A DNA stretch of 64,000 nucleotides. Origin: a virus. The position numbers and the translations under genes are program-made. Positions 52,646-61,771 of this stretch are shown in pieces. The notes below the pieces were generated by a model. That model saw nothing but the letters and a program-made list of their open reading frames with translations. It had not been told where the DNA came from and did no database searches. The stretch's first letter is position 1; each line of letters starts with the position of its first letter. The DNA is taken from IMG/VR virus record IMGVR_UViG_3300037088_000882, positions 1 to 64,000 of that record. One strand, 5' to 3'.

Positions 52646-53419
52646 CTATCTGGTTAAAATAAGAGGCCTTATAAGGTTTGTCTTATTGTTAATGTGTATT
52701 TTGATATGCGTTTTAGTTAATTCAGTTGCTGGAATTTTTCTTCCAAGAATATCAAATAATTCTCCGTTTGTTGTACAAGATTTAATTGATTGCACAGGGC
52801 TATTTATTGTTGATGTGATCCCATAAAAATCTGTTGTTCCGTCTGTTTGCAAGTACCAGTGAAGGACGACAGCTTGTGTGTAGTTTCGACAATCAGCATA
52901 TGCAGGGGGCATCATAGGGTCACAGCTTGTCCCTATAACAGTGGTCATAGATACTAAGACGTATTTTTTCTGACTTGTCTGTGCTATAAGAGGAGAAGTC
53001 CAATTGATCTTCCAACAGCTTCCTGGGAAATAACAAGAATTGTTTGTATCTATTAGTAGCCACGGGCTTTTACAATACCTTGTGGTATCTATTTTTAAAA
53101 AACTGTTTGTATCTTTAAGATCTAAACTTTTTAAAGAAATAATTTCACTTAATTTTAATTTTGAAGTGTAAAAAGGTTTTACAGAATTTATTATCTCACA
53201 GGGACAATAATACATACAGGTTCCACAATCATGAGAAAAAAACATAAGATCAGCAGAATCTATAGAAGTTGAACAATGTGCAGTTATTTTTGGTGAGAAA
53301 ACCTTTGCCGATGTGAAATTGATTGCTGTATTCATTTGAAGAGTGCCAACTCCAGAAATGATTTTTGCATTAGATAAGGTAAAAAGAACGAATAGACCTA
53401 AAAGCATTGAACGTAACAT
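52646..53419 (-). CDS. Exported Cys-rich protein with C-terminal sorting-like domain
   Basis: 257 residues. Preceded by AAAGGAG. A signal peptide is visible (LLGLFVLFTLSNA/KIISG). The middle holds several cysteines (HCSTSID, CGTCMYYCPC, YCKSPW, CYFPGSCW) likely to form disulfides. The end (GELFDILGRKIPATEL...NLIRPLILTR) resembles type IX secretion C-terminal domains, like the protein at 28754. Probably exported to the host surface; it may act in exclusion or adhesion. Confidence 0.68.
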   Translation of the reverse strand: MLRSMLLGLFVLFTLSNAKIISGVGTLQMNTAINFTSAKVFSPKITAHCSTSIDSADLMFFSHDCGTCMYYCPCEIINSVKPFYTSKLKLSEIISLKSLDLKDTNSFLKIDTTRYCKSPWLLIDTNNSCYFPGSCWKINWTSPLIAQTSQKKYVLVSMTTVIGTSCDPMMPPAYADCRNYTQAVVLHWYLQTDGTTDFYGITSTINSPVQSIKSCTTNGELFDILGRKIPATELTKTHIKIHINNKTNLIRPLILTR

Positions 53420-53461
53420 ACTAATACTCCTTTGATTATGTGAAAGATATATAGGAATATA

Positions 53462-54439
53462 TTATCTTACAGATAACCCGTAAATACTTAAAGGACTATA
53501 TTGGTCCTCTTGGTAATTTTTTTGCTCTTGTTTCTCGTCTTCTTCATGTTGTTTTTTACACTCGTTAAACAGTTTTGTAAGCAGGGCAATATCCTTAGTA
53601 GTGACAGACTTTTTTATTGCCGTAATCAAATCTTTAAAAATACGGTCGTAATGAAACCGTCTTCCAGCAAGAATGAGCATCGTTTCTGCTCGATCTATTA
53701 TGGAGAGTTTCCCCTTTTTTTCAATTCGGTGCAATTTAATGTCAAGTTCTGCAAGAGCTTTTAAATCACCGTCTCTTGGCTGTATTATACGGCTTAAATT
53801 ATGGTGAATAGCATTTTTATCCATGAAAACTGTTAATGGGTCCCATTTATCCTTCTGGTAAGGATATAATGGATCATAGAGTTTTTTGGTGATGTTACTC
53901 AAGATGTAGGCCCGAGCATACACATCTTCATCTTTAAATAAGTTGAAACAATCACCTTGAATGTCACTGATTACCTTTGAAAGTCTTGATAGACTTTTGA
54001 GTAATGGGTCCTCATATCTACGTAGATGGTAAACAGCTTGTTCGCTATAGGCGTAGATCTCGTATATTTGTTTGTAAGGGCCTCTAACTTGACCAAGGAG
54101 TCCGGTAATATCAAGGAAGCCGTCAAAGGCATCAAAATCAACTTTTTCTGGCTCTAAAGAGTCCTCTTTCATAAGGCCATGGCAATGGTGGTTTATTGCG
54201 ATTCCCCAAGAAGATACAGTGCCCCAAGTGACTGGGTTTGAGGCACTAGATCCTATAATCCAATGAGCTGCATTATGGTTTTGACCGAGAAAGGCATCCC
54301 ATAAATCACCAACGAAGGAGACTAAGGTCTCTGGGTATCCATAGTCCTCAGAATGGTCTTTTAGCTGATTTCCTAAACAAACCATCTGATTTATATCGTA
54401 AAATAATCCGCTAAGTCTTTCTTCGTTTGATAAGCCCAT
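53462..54439 (-). CDS. Uncharacterised helical protein
   Basis: 325 residues, almost all helical, with many Trp/Tyr/His residues (INHHCHGLM, GPYKQIYEIYAY) and a charged Gln/Glu/Lys-rich tail (KQHEEDEKQEQKNYQEDQ). No motif recognised. It lies 8 nt downstream of the VWA gene and may act with it. Confidence 0.55.
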   Translation of the reverse strand: MGLSNEERLSGLFYDINQMVCLGNQLKDHSEDYGYPETLVSFVGDLWDAFLGQNHNAAHWIIGSSASNPVTWGTVSSWGIAINHHCHGLMKEDSLEPEKVDFDAFDGFLDITGLLGQVRGPYKQIYEIYAYSEQAVYHLRRYEDPLLKSLSRLSKVISDIQGDCFNLFKDEDVYARAYILSNITKKLYDPLYPYQKDKWDPLTVFMDKNAIHHNLSRIIQPRDGDLKALAELDIKLHRIEKKGKLSIIDRAETMLILAGRRFHYDRIFKDLITAIKKSVTTKDIALLTKLFNECKKQHEEDEKQEQKNYQEDQYSPLSIYGLSVR

Positions 54440-54447
54440 TTTTCTCC

Positions 54448-55221
54448 TTAAAACTTGAAACTTACAGGTTGAGATGCTCCGCCCGTACCAAGAGCTTGGC
54501 TCTGGCTGGAAACACTTTGACTTACAAATTGAGCCAATTTGGCCAATTTTCCTGCAGTTGCATCTCCTATAGAGATGTACTCATCGAGTCCGGCATTGAT
54601 ACGAAAGTTTTCAAGATAGCTTTTCATACTTGTATTAGCGTCATTGACACCAATTAGTATTGTACGAAGAGATTCTACGATACCTTCTGACCGTACCCTG
54701 GCTATGGCATCCTTAATTTCTCCTGGGTTTTGAACTTTTTGCGAGGCATTTTCTTCCCCATCGGTTAAAATGAAAAGAATAGCATTGCACAGGAATTTTT
54801 GTTTGTACAGCTTTTTTCCGTAATCATACAGAGCATCAACTGCTTCCATTGACCCATCATTAAGGGGAGTTCCACCATTGGGAGATAGGGCCCCTTTAAA
54901 TTGAGCTGGGTCAAGAGTGCTTAAAAGAGAAAAGCCATGGAGTTCTTCAATACAAGGCTGGTTACCGTATTTTGAATTGAAAGTCGTTGTACGGTACAAA
55001 AGATTCTCCGCTCGAGGAGACTTCTTACAAGCATCAACACTAACAGCAAGCATGTCTTCCAAGGCTGCTTTAAAGGCCGCAACGGAACCAGATTGATCCG
55101 TGGCCATCTGAACAATTGTATATTCCGAGGCTCCGAGTTTATCGATACTGACATTGGTGTATTGAAATCCGTGTACGGTTTTATTTACGTCGTCCACGGA
55201 GAGTCCTGCTAATTTAGGCAT
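54448..55221 (-). CDS. VWA-domain protein (TerY-like)
   Basis: 257 residues, AAGGAG upstream. The metal-ion-dependent adhesion site is intact: DQSGS (Asp42, Ser44, Ser46), Thr118 in GGTPL and Asp154 in LTDGEEN. Stand-alone VWA proteins of this size are typical of TerY in tellurium-resistance/TerY-P systems, where they pair with a kinase and a PP2C phosphatase; both are encoded here. The C-terminal ~40 residues are Ser/Gln/Gly-rich and flexible. Confidence 0.88.
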   Translation of the reverse strand: MPKLAGLSVDDVNKTVHGFQYTNVSIDKLGASEYTIVQMATDQSGSVAAFKAALEDMLAVSVDACKKSPRAENLLYRTTTFNSKYGNQPCIEELHGFSLLSTLDPAQFKGALSPNGGTPLNDGSMEAVDALYDYGKKLYKQKFLCNAILFILTDGEENASQKVQNPGEIKDAIARVRSEGIVESLRTILIGVNDANTSMKSYLENFRINAGLDEYISIGDATAGKLAKLAQFVSQSVSSQSQALGTGGASQPVSFKF

Positions 55222-55297
55222 GTTTTCTCCTTATAGTTTCATATTTAAAATTTTTTTCACATTGATCGCACCACATATGGTCCATCATTATTCTCGA

Positions 55298-56089
55298 TTA
55301 CTTAAAAAAAGTGTCTGTCCGAGATACTCTCATTCCTTTGGCTATCATTTCGGTTACGAAATCAGTACCCAATTTCTCGAAACCAGTTACACTGGACGAG
55401 GCATCTTCAAGAAGAACGAATTTCTTGATCTGATCTTCCGAAAATTCAGCAGCCACGTCCCGAACAGTATTGGCCACACAATGGGATAAGGCTTCACCAG
55501 AAATGAGAATGTCATCATACCCTTTAAGAGTGCTGATAAATCGTGTGTTTAATCCAGTAGTGATATCGTCCGATCGTGGGACATCCCCCTTAACAGCTGA
55601 ATAGTGCTCTGTAAATGGATTCGATCCTTTGGTTAAACGGGGAGCCATAGCACTATATTGAATTTCCCATTCCGTTACAGCTTTGTAGAGTACGGGAACA
55701 AGGGTCTGGCCGATAGACCCTATAATGCAATGAGGTGGCCATATGCACAGTGCATAGCGTTTATTGGCTGCGAGAGTAGTTACGTATTCTAAAGCCCAAT
55801 CTTTCCAACTTGGGTTTTTAGGGCGCCATTTGCTCGTAGTTACATCATCTACTGAAATAATTGTGAAAGGGGTAGGTTCTTTACCTGTGGCATCCTGCCA
55901 GAACAAAGGATGAGATATATGCATTCTATAATGACTGTCAAGAGTAAGTTGAATTTCGTCGATATCTCTGCCGTATTTGGTGATCATTTTTGCAATACGC
56001 TCCATATCCTTAGTTGCCCCGGTAACTGGCAGAGCTCCACCTTCGGCAAAATCGACTTGGCCATCAATCGTTAAAAGACATACGGTCAT
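55298..56089 (-). CDS. Nicotinamidase/isochorismatase-like hydrolase
   Basis: 263 residues. The cysteine hydrolase triad is readable: Asp9 in DGQVDF, Lys154 and nucleophile Cys204 in ALSHCVANT. Metal ligands probably include Asp51 and His53 (LTLDSHY). The IWPPHCIIGS segment resembles nicotinamidase loops. The likely reaction is nicotinamide to nicotinate, feeding NAD synthesis; the protein is longer than most PncA, so another amide substrate is possible. Confidence 0.8.
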   Translation of the reverse strand: MTVCLLTIDGQVDFAEGGALPVTGATKDMERIAKMITKYGRDIDEIQLTLDSHYRMHISHPLFWQDATGKEPTPFTIISVDDVTTSKWRPKNPSWKDWALEYVTTLAANKRYALCIWPPHCIIGSIGQTLVPVLYKAVTEWEIQYSAMAPRLTKGSNPFTEHYSAVKGDVPRSDDITTGLNTRFISTLKGYDDILISGEALSHCVANTVRDVAAEFSEDQIKKFVLLEDASSSVTGFEKLGTDFVTEMIAKGMRVSRTDTFFK

Positions 56090-56108
56090 AAAACCTCCTG
56101 AAAGAATG

Positions 56109-56504
56109 TTATTTGGATTTGATTTTTTTATTGGTAATATTTAAAGAGCAGTTTTTAGAAAGTTCTGGAATAACTTTTATAAATCCCCAAGCTTTATCTG
56201 GATGCAGTGTTTTAAAATCCTGCTCATCCCAATAATAGTCATCAGAGACATAAAAAGGCCCAGTTTCATGTTGAGCTCCATAAAGGACACGGTATTTTAG
56301 ATGCTCAGGTTTGTAAACTCTGTATGAACCATCGCTAATGTCTAAGAAATGAAGATGGCCATCCATGTCGATAAGGAGACATTCAGGATCTCGGTATGGT
56401 CCATAAAGAACTCTTAATGGTTCTTTCTTTCCTTTTACAGAAATAACCCACATACCAGGATATATTTCTTGATCTTCATCTATAACTTTTAATTTTTTAT
56501 CCAT
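56109..56504 (-). CDS. Hypothetical protein
   Basis: 131 residues with AAAGGAGC upstream. Beta-rich (MWVISVKGKKEPLRVLYGPY, CLLIDMDGHLHF), with a basic Lys/Asn-rich tail. Possibly an SH3-like or small beta-barrel fold; no family assigned. First gene of the minus-strand transcript that faces the (+) structural block. Confidence 0.55.
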   Translation of the reverse strand: MDKKLKVIDEDQEIYPGMWVISVKGKKEPLRVLYGPYRDPECLLIDMDGHLHFLDISDGSYRVYKPEHLKYRVLYGAQHETGPFYVSDDYYWDEQDFKTLHPDKAWGFIKVIPELSKNCSLNITNKKIKSK

Positions 56505-56630
56505 ATGGCTCCTTTTATACCTTAGCCTATTATACTAATTTTCTGCCATTAGTTATACTTATTTCATAATAATCATTTAATTTTGGTTTGATAATGGATT
56601 CCCTTACTTAAAAACTCACAGAAATAAAAC
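56505..56630 (-). promoter_or_regulatory. Divergent promoter region
   Basis: Divergent 126-bp gap. On the minus strand a TATAAT box lies at about 56528-56533, upstream of the 131-residue gene; no strong -35 is seen. On the plus strand TTGATA near 56588 is a possible -35 for the structural genes, but no clear -10 was found, so a phage-specific late promoter is possible. Confidence 0.4.
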
Positions 56631-59600
56631 ATGGCTATCTATACACCAAATCCTGAACAACTCGGCCGACGTCGTTTCCCGGATAATAAAGCCTTTAGAA
56701 AGCAACTTTCTAACCTGGCTGACAATGTCCTGGGGCAAATGCAAGGCCTTCTTGCCAGTAATTACCCCAGTGATCCTAATACTAACCTGGCTGTGTTTTA
56801 TAAAGTTCTTTCTCGAGAAGCTGCCCGACTCCAGCTCGGGATAAATGCTATAAATGACGATAAACAGTACACACTGACCCGCCCTCAATTCTTGCAACAG
56901 GTCTTAGGGGAACGTCTTGGCCTGGGGTCTCGGATAGCTCCAACGAATTATGATGACCAATCTTATAGAAATTATCTTCTCTCAATTAAGAATGCCTACT
57001 TGGTAGGCAGCTTAAAAGATAATATCGAGGCCCTGGCCTCGGAATTTACAGGTCAAACTGTTAATATTCGGGAACTTTACCTTGAAGCTCGAGATCCTCA
57101 TTCTTCTTTGGATGTTGCTACTTCAGCTAATATGATGGTGGTCAATGTTTTAATTGATACCCTAAGGGCTGGAACTGATTTAGCTACTTTATCACAAGAT
57201 TTAAACTTTTTTGTTGGTTTAGTTCGTCCTGCTCACGTTTTATACGATACGAGATTCATATGGACTGAACAAATCGATGTGAATAAGGTTCACGATATAC
57301 TATTTGGAGATACTGGCGGTGGCTGTGTTCCTATTTATAATTATGATTATTTTACTGAACCCACTATTAAAGCTCTATTGGTATTCGAACTTCCTGGTCC
57401 TGTAGGGGCTTTAGGTTCAATTGAAGCTATCCATCATGATGATTATGTGTTCTATCTCAATAATTCAACAAGAGTTATATACGAACCAGGATATTCCAGG
57501 GCATTTGATGAAACGGGCCACGAAATCCCTTTTAACGACCTGGAGATCGGTAAATATGTCCGAATTACTTATCAAGAGATTCCTGGAAGCTTTAATTTCT
57601 GGTATCCTCCTACAGGTTTAATAACAACTTGGGCTTCTCAGTTTTATAAGAGTGTTTTTCAACGCCCTTTATTTCAAGAAACTGTGAAGAAGGTAATGGA
57701 CCGCAATGGACGCTTCCCTCTTCAAATAAAAACAACACCCACTACTGTATGCGATCGGTGGGTTCAGGATGCCTTACAGCCTTATTATGAAGATTTAAGA
57801 GGGAATTGTAACGTTGGTCGAGTTCAGCCTGCCTTTAATAAATTTATCTTACAAGCTCGAATGGGTTTTCCGAGATTAGATTGGCCTTATGATTCAAGTA
57901 CTGTTCATGATAAAGCCCTGTTAGGTAATGATTATATCTCTTTTATGCAGTACAGCCCTCTAACGGATGGATCCAGTCATGCTGCGGGTATAAATGACGT
58001 TTCAGTCAAATTTGATGGTACTTCTTTAAATAATGCTGTTACTTTAGTAGATGCTAGTACTGGCCGTGTAGAGCTTAATCAGACCCTGGCTTTCTGGGAT
58101 GGTACTTTTAGTCGATACCCGATGCCTGGGGATGTCTTTGATTTTAATTATCATTATTTAAGTGATAGTACGAATTTTGATGCCTCAACTTCCAAGGTTT
58201 ATGGAATAACTTACTGGCAACTCCCCTATGCTCCTCTTATTAAAGATTCTAGTGGGACCCTTGCTGATACAAGTAGTGTTGATTTATACGTTGATGGAAC
58301 TCATATTCCTGGGGCCCTTATATCTCTTGACCCGCTTCTTGGTCATGCAATTATTCAGTCGACACCAAGTTTTTGGAATTCTACATTAGGAAGAATTCCA
58401 GTTATAGGCGATACTTTTGAATTTGATTCCACATGGGGAGATCGATTTCAATACCCGGCCTTGTTTGATGATCTTGCAAGGCCAATGGATTATTGGATAG
58501 GGAATCCTTATGTAATAGTTTTAGATGGTACAGGTACGGGGAATATTGTTGATTCGAGTAGTGCTGCCACACATCCAGATCCTGTTCTGATTGGTTATCG
58601 ATTTAGAACTGATTTACTGCATCATGCTTCGGTTCTTAATTCGCCTGACACACTATTGCTTAATCAGTATCAAAAGCCAGCAACTCGTGCTTCCATAGTG
58701 AATCAGGAAGCGGTACTGAATCATTCCAATTATTTCTTCAGTCCTGAGTTCTTATACGATCAAAATCCTGTTACGAAGCCTTTAGGGGATGATTATCTCG
58801 ATAATGGTTTGGATCCTGTTTTAAAACTTAGGGAAGGTACTCCGACTTTTCAGCAGACCTTTTCTTATCAGCCTGGTCTTATTTATCAGAAGAAGTTGCA
58901 GGACATAAGGAAAAATCATCGTTTATTGATGTATGCTGATTTATTGCAGAAAGAATTTAGAGATGATGGTGAGAGCTTACCTCTAAGCAGTATTTGTGAA
59001 GATATTCTTACTTTTAAGACTCGTTTAGGTGAGGATGATTATAACGGTCCTTACGAATGTCAGCCATGGATTCTTTTTGACACTGTAGATGTTTCAACTC
59101 AGCCTGTTCAGATACCAGGTGATTATAAGGGAGTTCCTAATTTAAGAGTTGCTGATAAGCTTTTACGCCAAAATTTTATCCTTCGAGAAGTTGAACCTTC
59201 TGGGACGGCCACAGTATCTTATGAAGTAACTAATTCAGATGAGGTGGATCCTCCTACATCTTTTACTTTACCTTCGACTCTTGAAATTTTTTATAATGAT
59301 GATTACATCGATTTTCCATCCTTACCTGTTGTAGATCTCGATGATAATCTGGCAGGTATTGATGATATAACTTGTGTGGCTTATTTAGAAGATAATCCTA
59401 GTGTTGCAGTGCCTGTAACTATAACGTCAATAAATCCGACGGCTGGGATTGTTACAGTTGAATATCCAACAGCTACTACATACAGCGAGATTCATACGGT
59501 TACTGCAGAAGAATCTGCCGCAAATCAAATAAGGCTTTCAGGGTTTATTTATTCTGATGCTATTGCTGTGAGTATTGTACGTGGTGTATCTCAATATTTG

Positions 59601-60191
59601 GATGATGATTTTAGAATATCTGGACGCAGGTTATTTTGGTATTTTGGAAATCTTCAGAATCGAGTTCTTCCTGGGGATGAATTAAGGATATCTTATACCT
59701 ATAACCCCTTTGCAGGGGCAAAACTTGTTTTCACATACCATATCCAAAATGATGTTTCTGTTCCAGTAATAATTCGAGATTGGTCTCGAATTATGGATGA
59801 TAAATATGTTTTTGCTGGATTATGCCATGATGTCGAGGCAGTTAAAATAGGCCTGAATATGACCGAGTACTTGCCAGGTCTTGATGATGATAGCGACAGT
59901 ATAACAATACCATTTTTCAATACAAATACTCTTGAAATTGAAAAGCACGAATTTACGGGCCCTGTTTTCGAGACCTATGAGGCCATTGAGGATGAAATTG
60001 GAGCACCAGGTAATTTTTACAACTCACTTGTTCGGATCAAGAGATTTAGTGGAGATACTCCATTAAACTACTCTTCAACGTACAGTTTTATTAATGATAA
60101 ATTAGTTCGTTTCAGGAAAAAAACTTTTAGGGAACTAATGCCAGATCGAACATTTAAAACTACGAAAATTGTTGAAATGCTTCCAGTTTAG
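56631..60191 (+). CDS. Large baseplate/fibre structural protein
   Basis: 1186 residues. The N-terminal ~200 residues are helical (KQLSNLADNVLGQMQGLL, YRNYLLSIKNAYLVGSLK, then IEALASEFTGQ), like the attachment domain of tail-associated wedge proteins. A central part has at least two copies of a module ending in FW-[DN]-[GS]-T-x-[SG]-R-x-P-x-x-GD-x-F-x-F. Towards the C-terminus are beta hairpins of the same VNG/DY type as in the other structural genes. Opens the second (+) block. No enzyme domain visible. Confidence 0.72.
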   Translation: MAIYTPNPEQLGRRRFPDNKAFRKQLSNLADNVLGQMQGLLASNYPSDPNTNLAVFYKVLSREAARLQLGINAINDDKQYTLTRPQFLQQVLGERLGLGSRIAPTNYDDQSYRNYLLSIKNAYLVGSLKDNIEALASEFTGQTVNIRELYLEARDPHSSLDVATSANMMVVNVLIDTLRAGTDLATLSQDLNFFVGLVRPAHVLYDTRFIWTEQIDVNKVHDILFGDTGGGCVPIYNYDYFTEPTIKALLVFELPGPVGALGSIEAIHHDDYVFYLNNSTRVIYEPGYSRAFDETGHEIPFNDLEIGKYVRITYQEIPGSFNFWYPPTGLITTWASQFYKSVFQRPLFQETVKKVMDRNGRFPLQIKTTPTTVCDRWVQDALQPYYEDLRGNCNVGRVQPAFNKFILQARMGFPRLDWPYDSSTVHDKALLGNDYISFMQYSPLTDGSSHAAGINDVSVKFDGTSLNNAVTLVDASTGRVELNQTLAFWDGTFSRYPMPGDVFDFNYHYLSDSTNFDASTSKVYGITYWQLPYAPLIKDSSGTLADTSSVDLYVDGTHIPGALISLDPLLGHAIIQSTPSFWNSTLGRIPVIGDTFEFDSTWGDRFQYPALFDDLARPMDYWIGNPYVIVLDGTGTGNIVDSSSAATHPDPVLIGYRFRTDLLHHASVLNSPDTLLLNQYQKPATRASIVNQEAVLNHSNYFFSPEFLYDQNPVTKPLGDDYLDNGLDPVLKLREGTPTFQQTFSYQPGLIYQKKLQDIRKNHRLLMYADLLQKEFRDDGESLPLSSICEDILTFKTRLGEDDYNGPYECQPWILFDTVDVSTQPVQIPGDYKGVPNLRVADKLLRQNFILREVEPSGTATVSYEVTNSDEVDPPTSFTLPSTLEIFYNDDYIDFPSLPVVDLDDNLAGIDDITCVAYLEDNPSVAVPVTITSINPTAGIVTVEYPTATTYSEIHTVTAEESAANQIRLSGFIYSDAIAVSIVRGVSQYLDDDFRISGRRLFWYFGNLQNRVLPGDELRISYTYNPFAGAKLVFTYHIQNDVSVPVIIRDWSRIMDDKYVFAGLCHDVEAVKIGLNMTEYLPGLDDDSDSITIPFFNTNTLEIEKHEFTGPVFETYEAIEDEIGAPGNFYNSLVRIKRFSGDTPLNYSSTYSFINDKLVRFRKKTFRELMPDRTFKTTKIVEMLPV

Positions 60192-60254
60192 TAGGTGATA
60201 ATCTTTTAATACGTCGTGCCTTTTACTGAATGTACCCCTAAAGGAGATTTTAAA

Positions 60255-60842
60255 ATGATTTTTTTAGAGAAGTTGCATAAGGCATTTGAGCACACCTTTG
60301 GTGGATTTCTTCTAAGACAGGAAGAAAACACCAGAACCCTTCGTGGGGAATATCGCATAATATTAAGAGATGCCTCAACTGGTAAGATTCTTGAAGAGAG
60401 ACGAAACCACAATCTTATCGTTAATTCAGCTTCGATATTAATCGCTCGTCTTTTAAAAGACAGTAGTGAACCTTTAGGTGGAATAACTTATTTAGCAGTA
60501 GGCACAGGAGCTTCTGGATGGAATTTACAGAATCCTCCTCAACCTGTCCCTACCCAGACGCAGCTCTTTAACGAGATAGCACGTAAAGCTTTTACGACAC
60601 AGGATGTGACCTTTATTGACCCTACAACAGGTGACCCTACTGTGATTCCTACGAACGTTGTAGATTATACATGTACGTTTGCAGAAACGGAAGCTGTGGG
60701 GCCTATTGTAGAAATGGGAATGTTCGGTGGAGACGCTACAGATCTCGCTGATAGCGGGTCCATGGTCAATGACCGGAATTTTCCTGTCATTAATAAAACC
60801 AATTCAATGACGCTCACAATAATATTCAGGATTACAGCCTAA
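60255..60842 (+). CDS. Tail fibre-associated protein
   Basis: 195 residues from ATG 60255, whose AAAGGAG is 8 nt upstream; an upstream ATG at 60216 lacks one. Contains a pattern common in phage tail genes: NHNLIVNSASILIARLLKD, LAVGTGASGW, then TQLFNEIARKAF and VEMGMFGG. The exact role is unknown; a fibre or baseplate decoration protein is likely. Overlaps the next gene by 1 nt (TAATG). Confidence 0.68.
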   Translation: MIFLEKLHKAFEHTFGGFLLRQEENTRTLRGEYRIILRDASTGKILEERRNHNLIVNSASILIARLLKDSSEPLGGITYLAVGTGASGWNLQNPPQPVPTQTQLFNEIARKAFTTQDVTFIDPTTGDPTVIPTNVVDYTCTFAETEAVGPIVEMGMFGGDATDLADSGSMVNDRNFPVINKTNSMTLTIIFRITA

Positions 60843-61771
60843 TGATACAAGATCTGGGTGTATGTAAAGGACCTGGAAAGGCCCTTTGCGAAATAAGAAT
60901 TGGTCGGGATAAAATCAGGCTTGCTAAAGTCGGTCGATTCTTGTATGCTCTTTTAAATAATCGAGCAATTTTAGCCGCAGAATCTAAAAAAGACTTTATT
61001 TCAAAGAGTCTTCCTGTCCTGGCCTTGGCCATAAAAGACATGGCTAAGAAGGCCCAGATGGATACCATTAGATGGAACCCGATTAAACAGACAACGGATA
61101 TGGTAGATGAAGCAATAAATTGCATTAAAGACAATATTACTCCGGTTCAAGTATTTATGTTAGAACAGAAGCCAGATGAAATTGAAGATAACCATGAGAT
61201 CGAAGCAAGTGAACGCCTTAGTTTAGTCCAGAGGCTTGAAAATTATAGGAAAGATATGGATGACTTTGGGACAAACCTTGCTGGAATTAGGCAGACTTCT
61301 GGAGTTTTATTAAAGACAAGTCTTACTCCTAAGATGTGGGGGAGTAAGGAAGTGATGAAAGTTATCAATGAGATGCATTCGGAAAAAGAGGATATAGATA
61401 GTGGATTTGAGCTTGTAGAGGCTTGTATGGAGCATTCAAATGGGCATATTGATTTAATTCGAGCTTCTTTAAATAAAAAGACTGCTTCTAATAATTTAAT
61501 GCCTTTTGTAGGAAAAGTTATTGAGAGTTTCTCAACAACAAAATCCTTTATGTCTAAACTTGCTCAATCACTTCAAAGTCTTCATACAATCGATCGAGTA
61601 TTTAAGGCTCATACGGGTTATCCAGCTACTTGGTTTTTTGACCCAACAACATATATGGATTTTAATTTTGAGTATGGAAATTTGATAAGTAATTTGATAA
61701 AAACTGCATCAATTGAGTCCGAGATTGTTGAGCCCTTACTACTATGGAAAATCAAAACGGGAGCATGTTAA
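60842..61771 (+). CDS. Helical baseplate-block protein
   Basis: 309 residues, mostly helical and charged in the middle, with long amphipathic segments (LSLVQRLENYRKDMDDF). The N-terminus (DLGVCKGPGKALCEIRIGRDK) has two cysteines; the C-terminus is hydrophobic. Lies between two structural genes with 1-nt overlap and a 0-nt gap. Structural or assembly role inferred. Confidence 0.6.
   Translation: MIQDLGVCKGPGKALCEIRIGRDKIRLAKVGRFLYALLNNRAILAAESKKDFISKSLPVLALAIKDMAKKAQMDTIRWNPIKQTTDMVDEAINCIKDNITPVQVFMLEQKPDEIEDNHEIEASERLSLVQRLENYRKDMDDFGTNLAGIRQTSGVLLKTSLTPKMWGSKEVMKVINEMHSEKEDIDSGFELVEACMEHSNGHIDLIRASLNKKTASNNLMPFVGKVIESFSTTKSFMSKLAQSLQSLHTIDRVFKAHTGYPATWFFDPTTYMDFNFEYGNLISNLIKTASIESEIVEPLLLWKIKTGAC

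Noticed and set aside
55222-55290. A 24-codon ORF (MDHMWCDQCEKNFKYE...) with CxxC before the VWA gene
   Set aside because: Too short, no clear binding site; could be chance, though the CDQC pair is noted.
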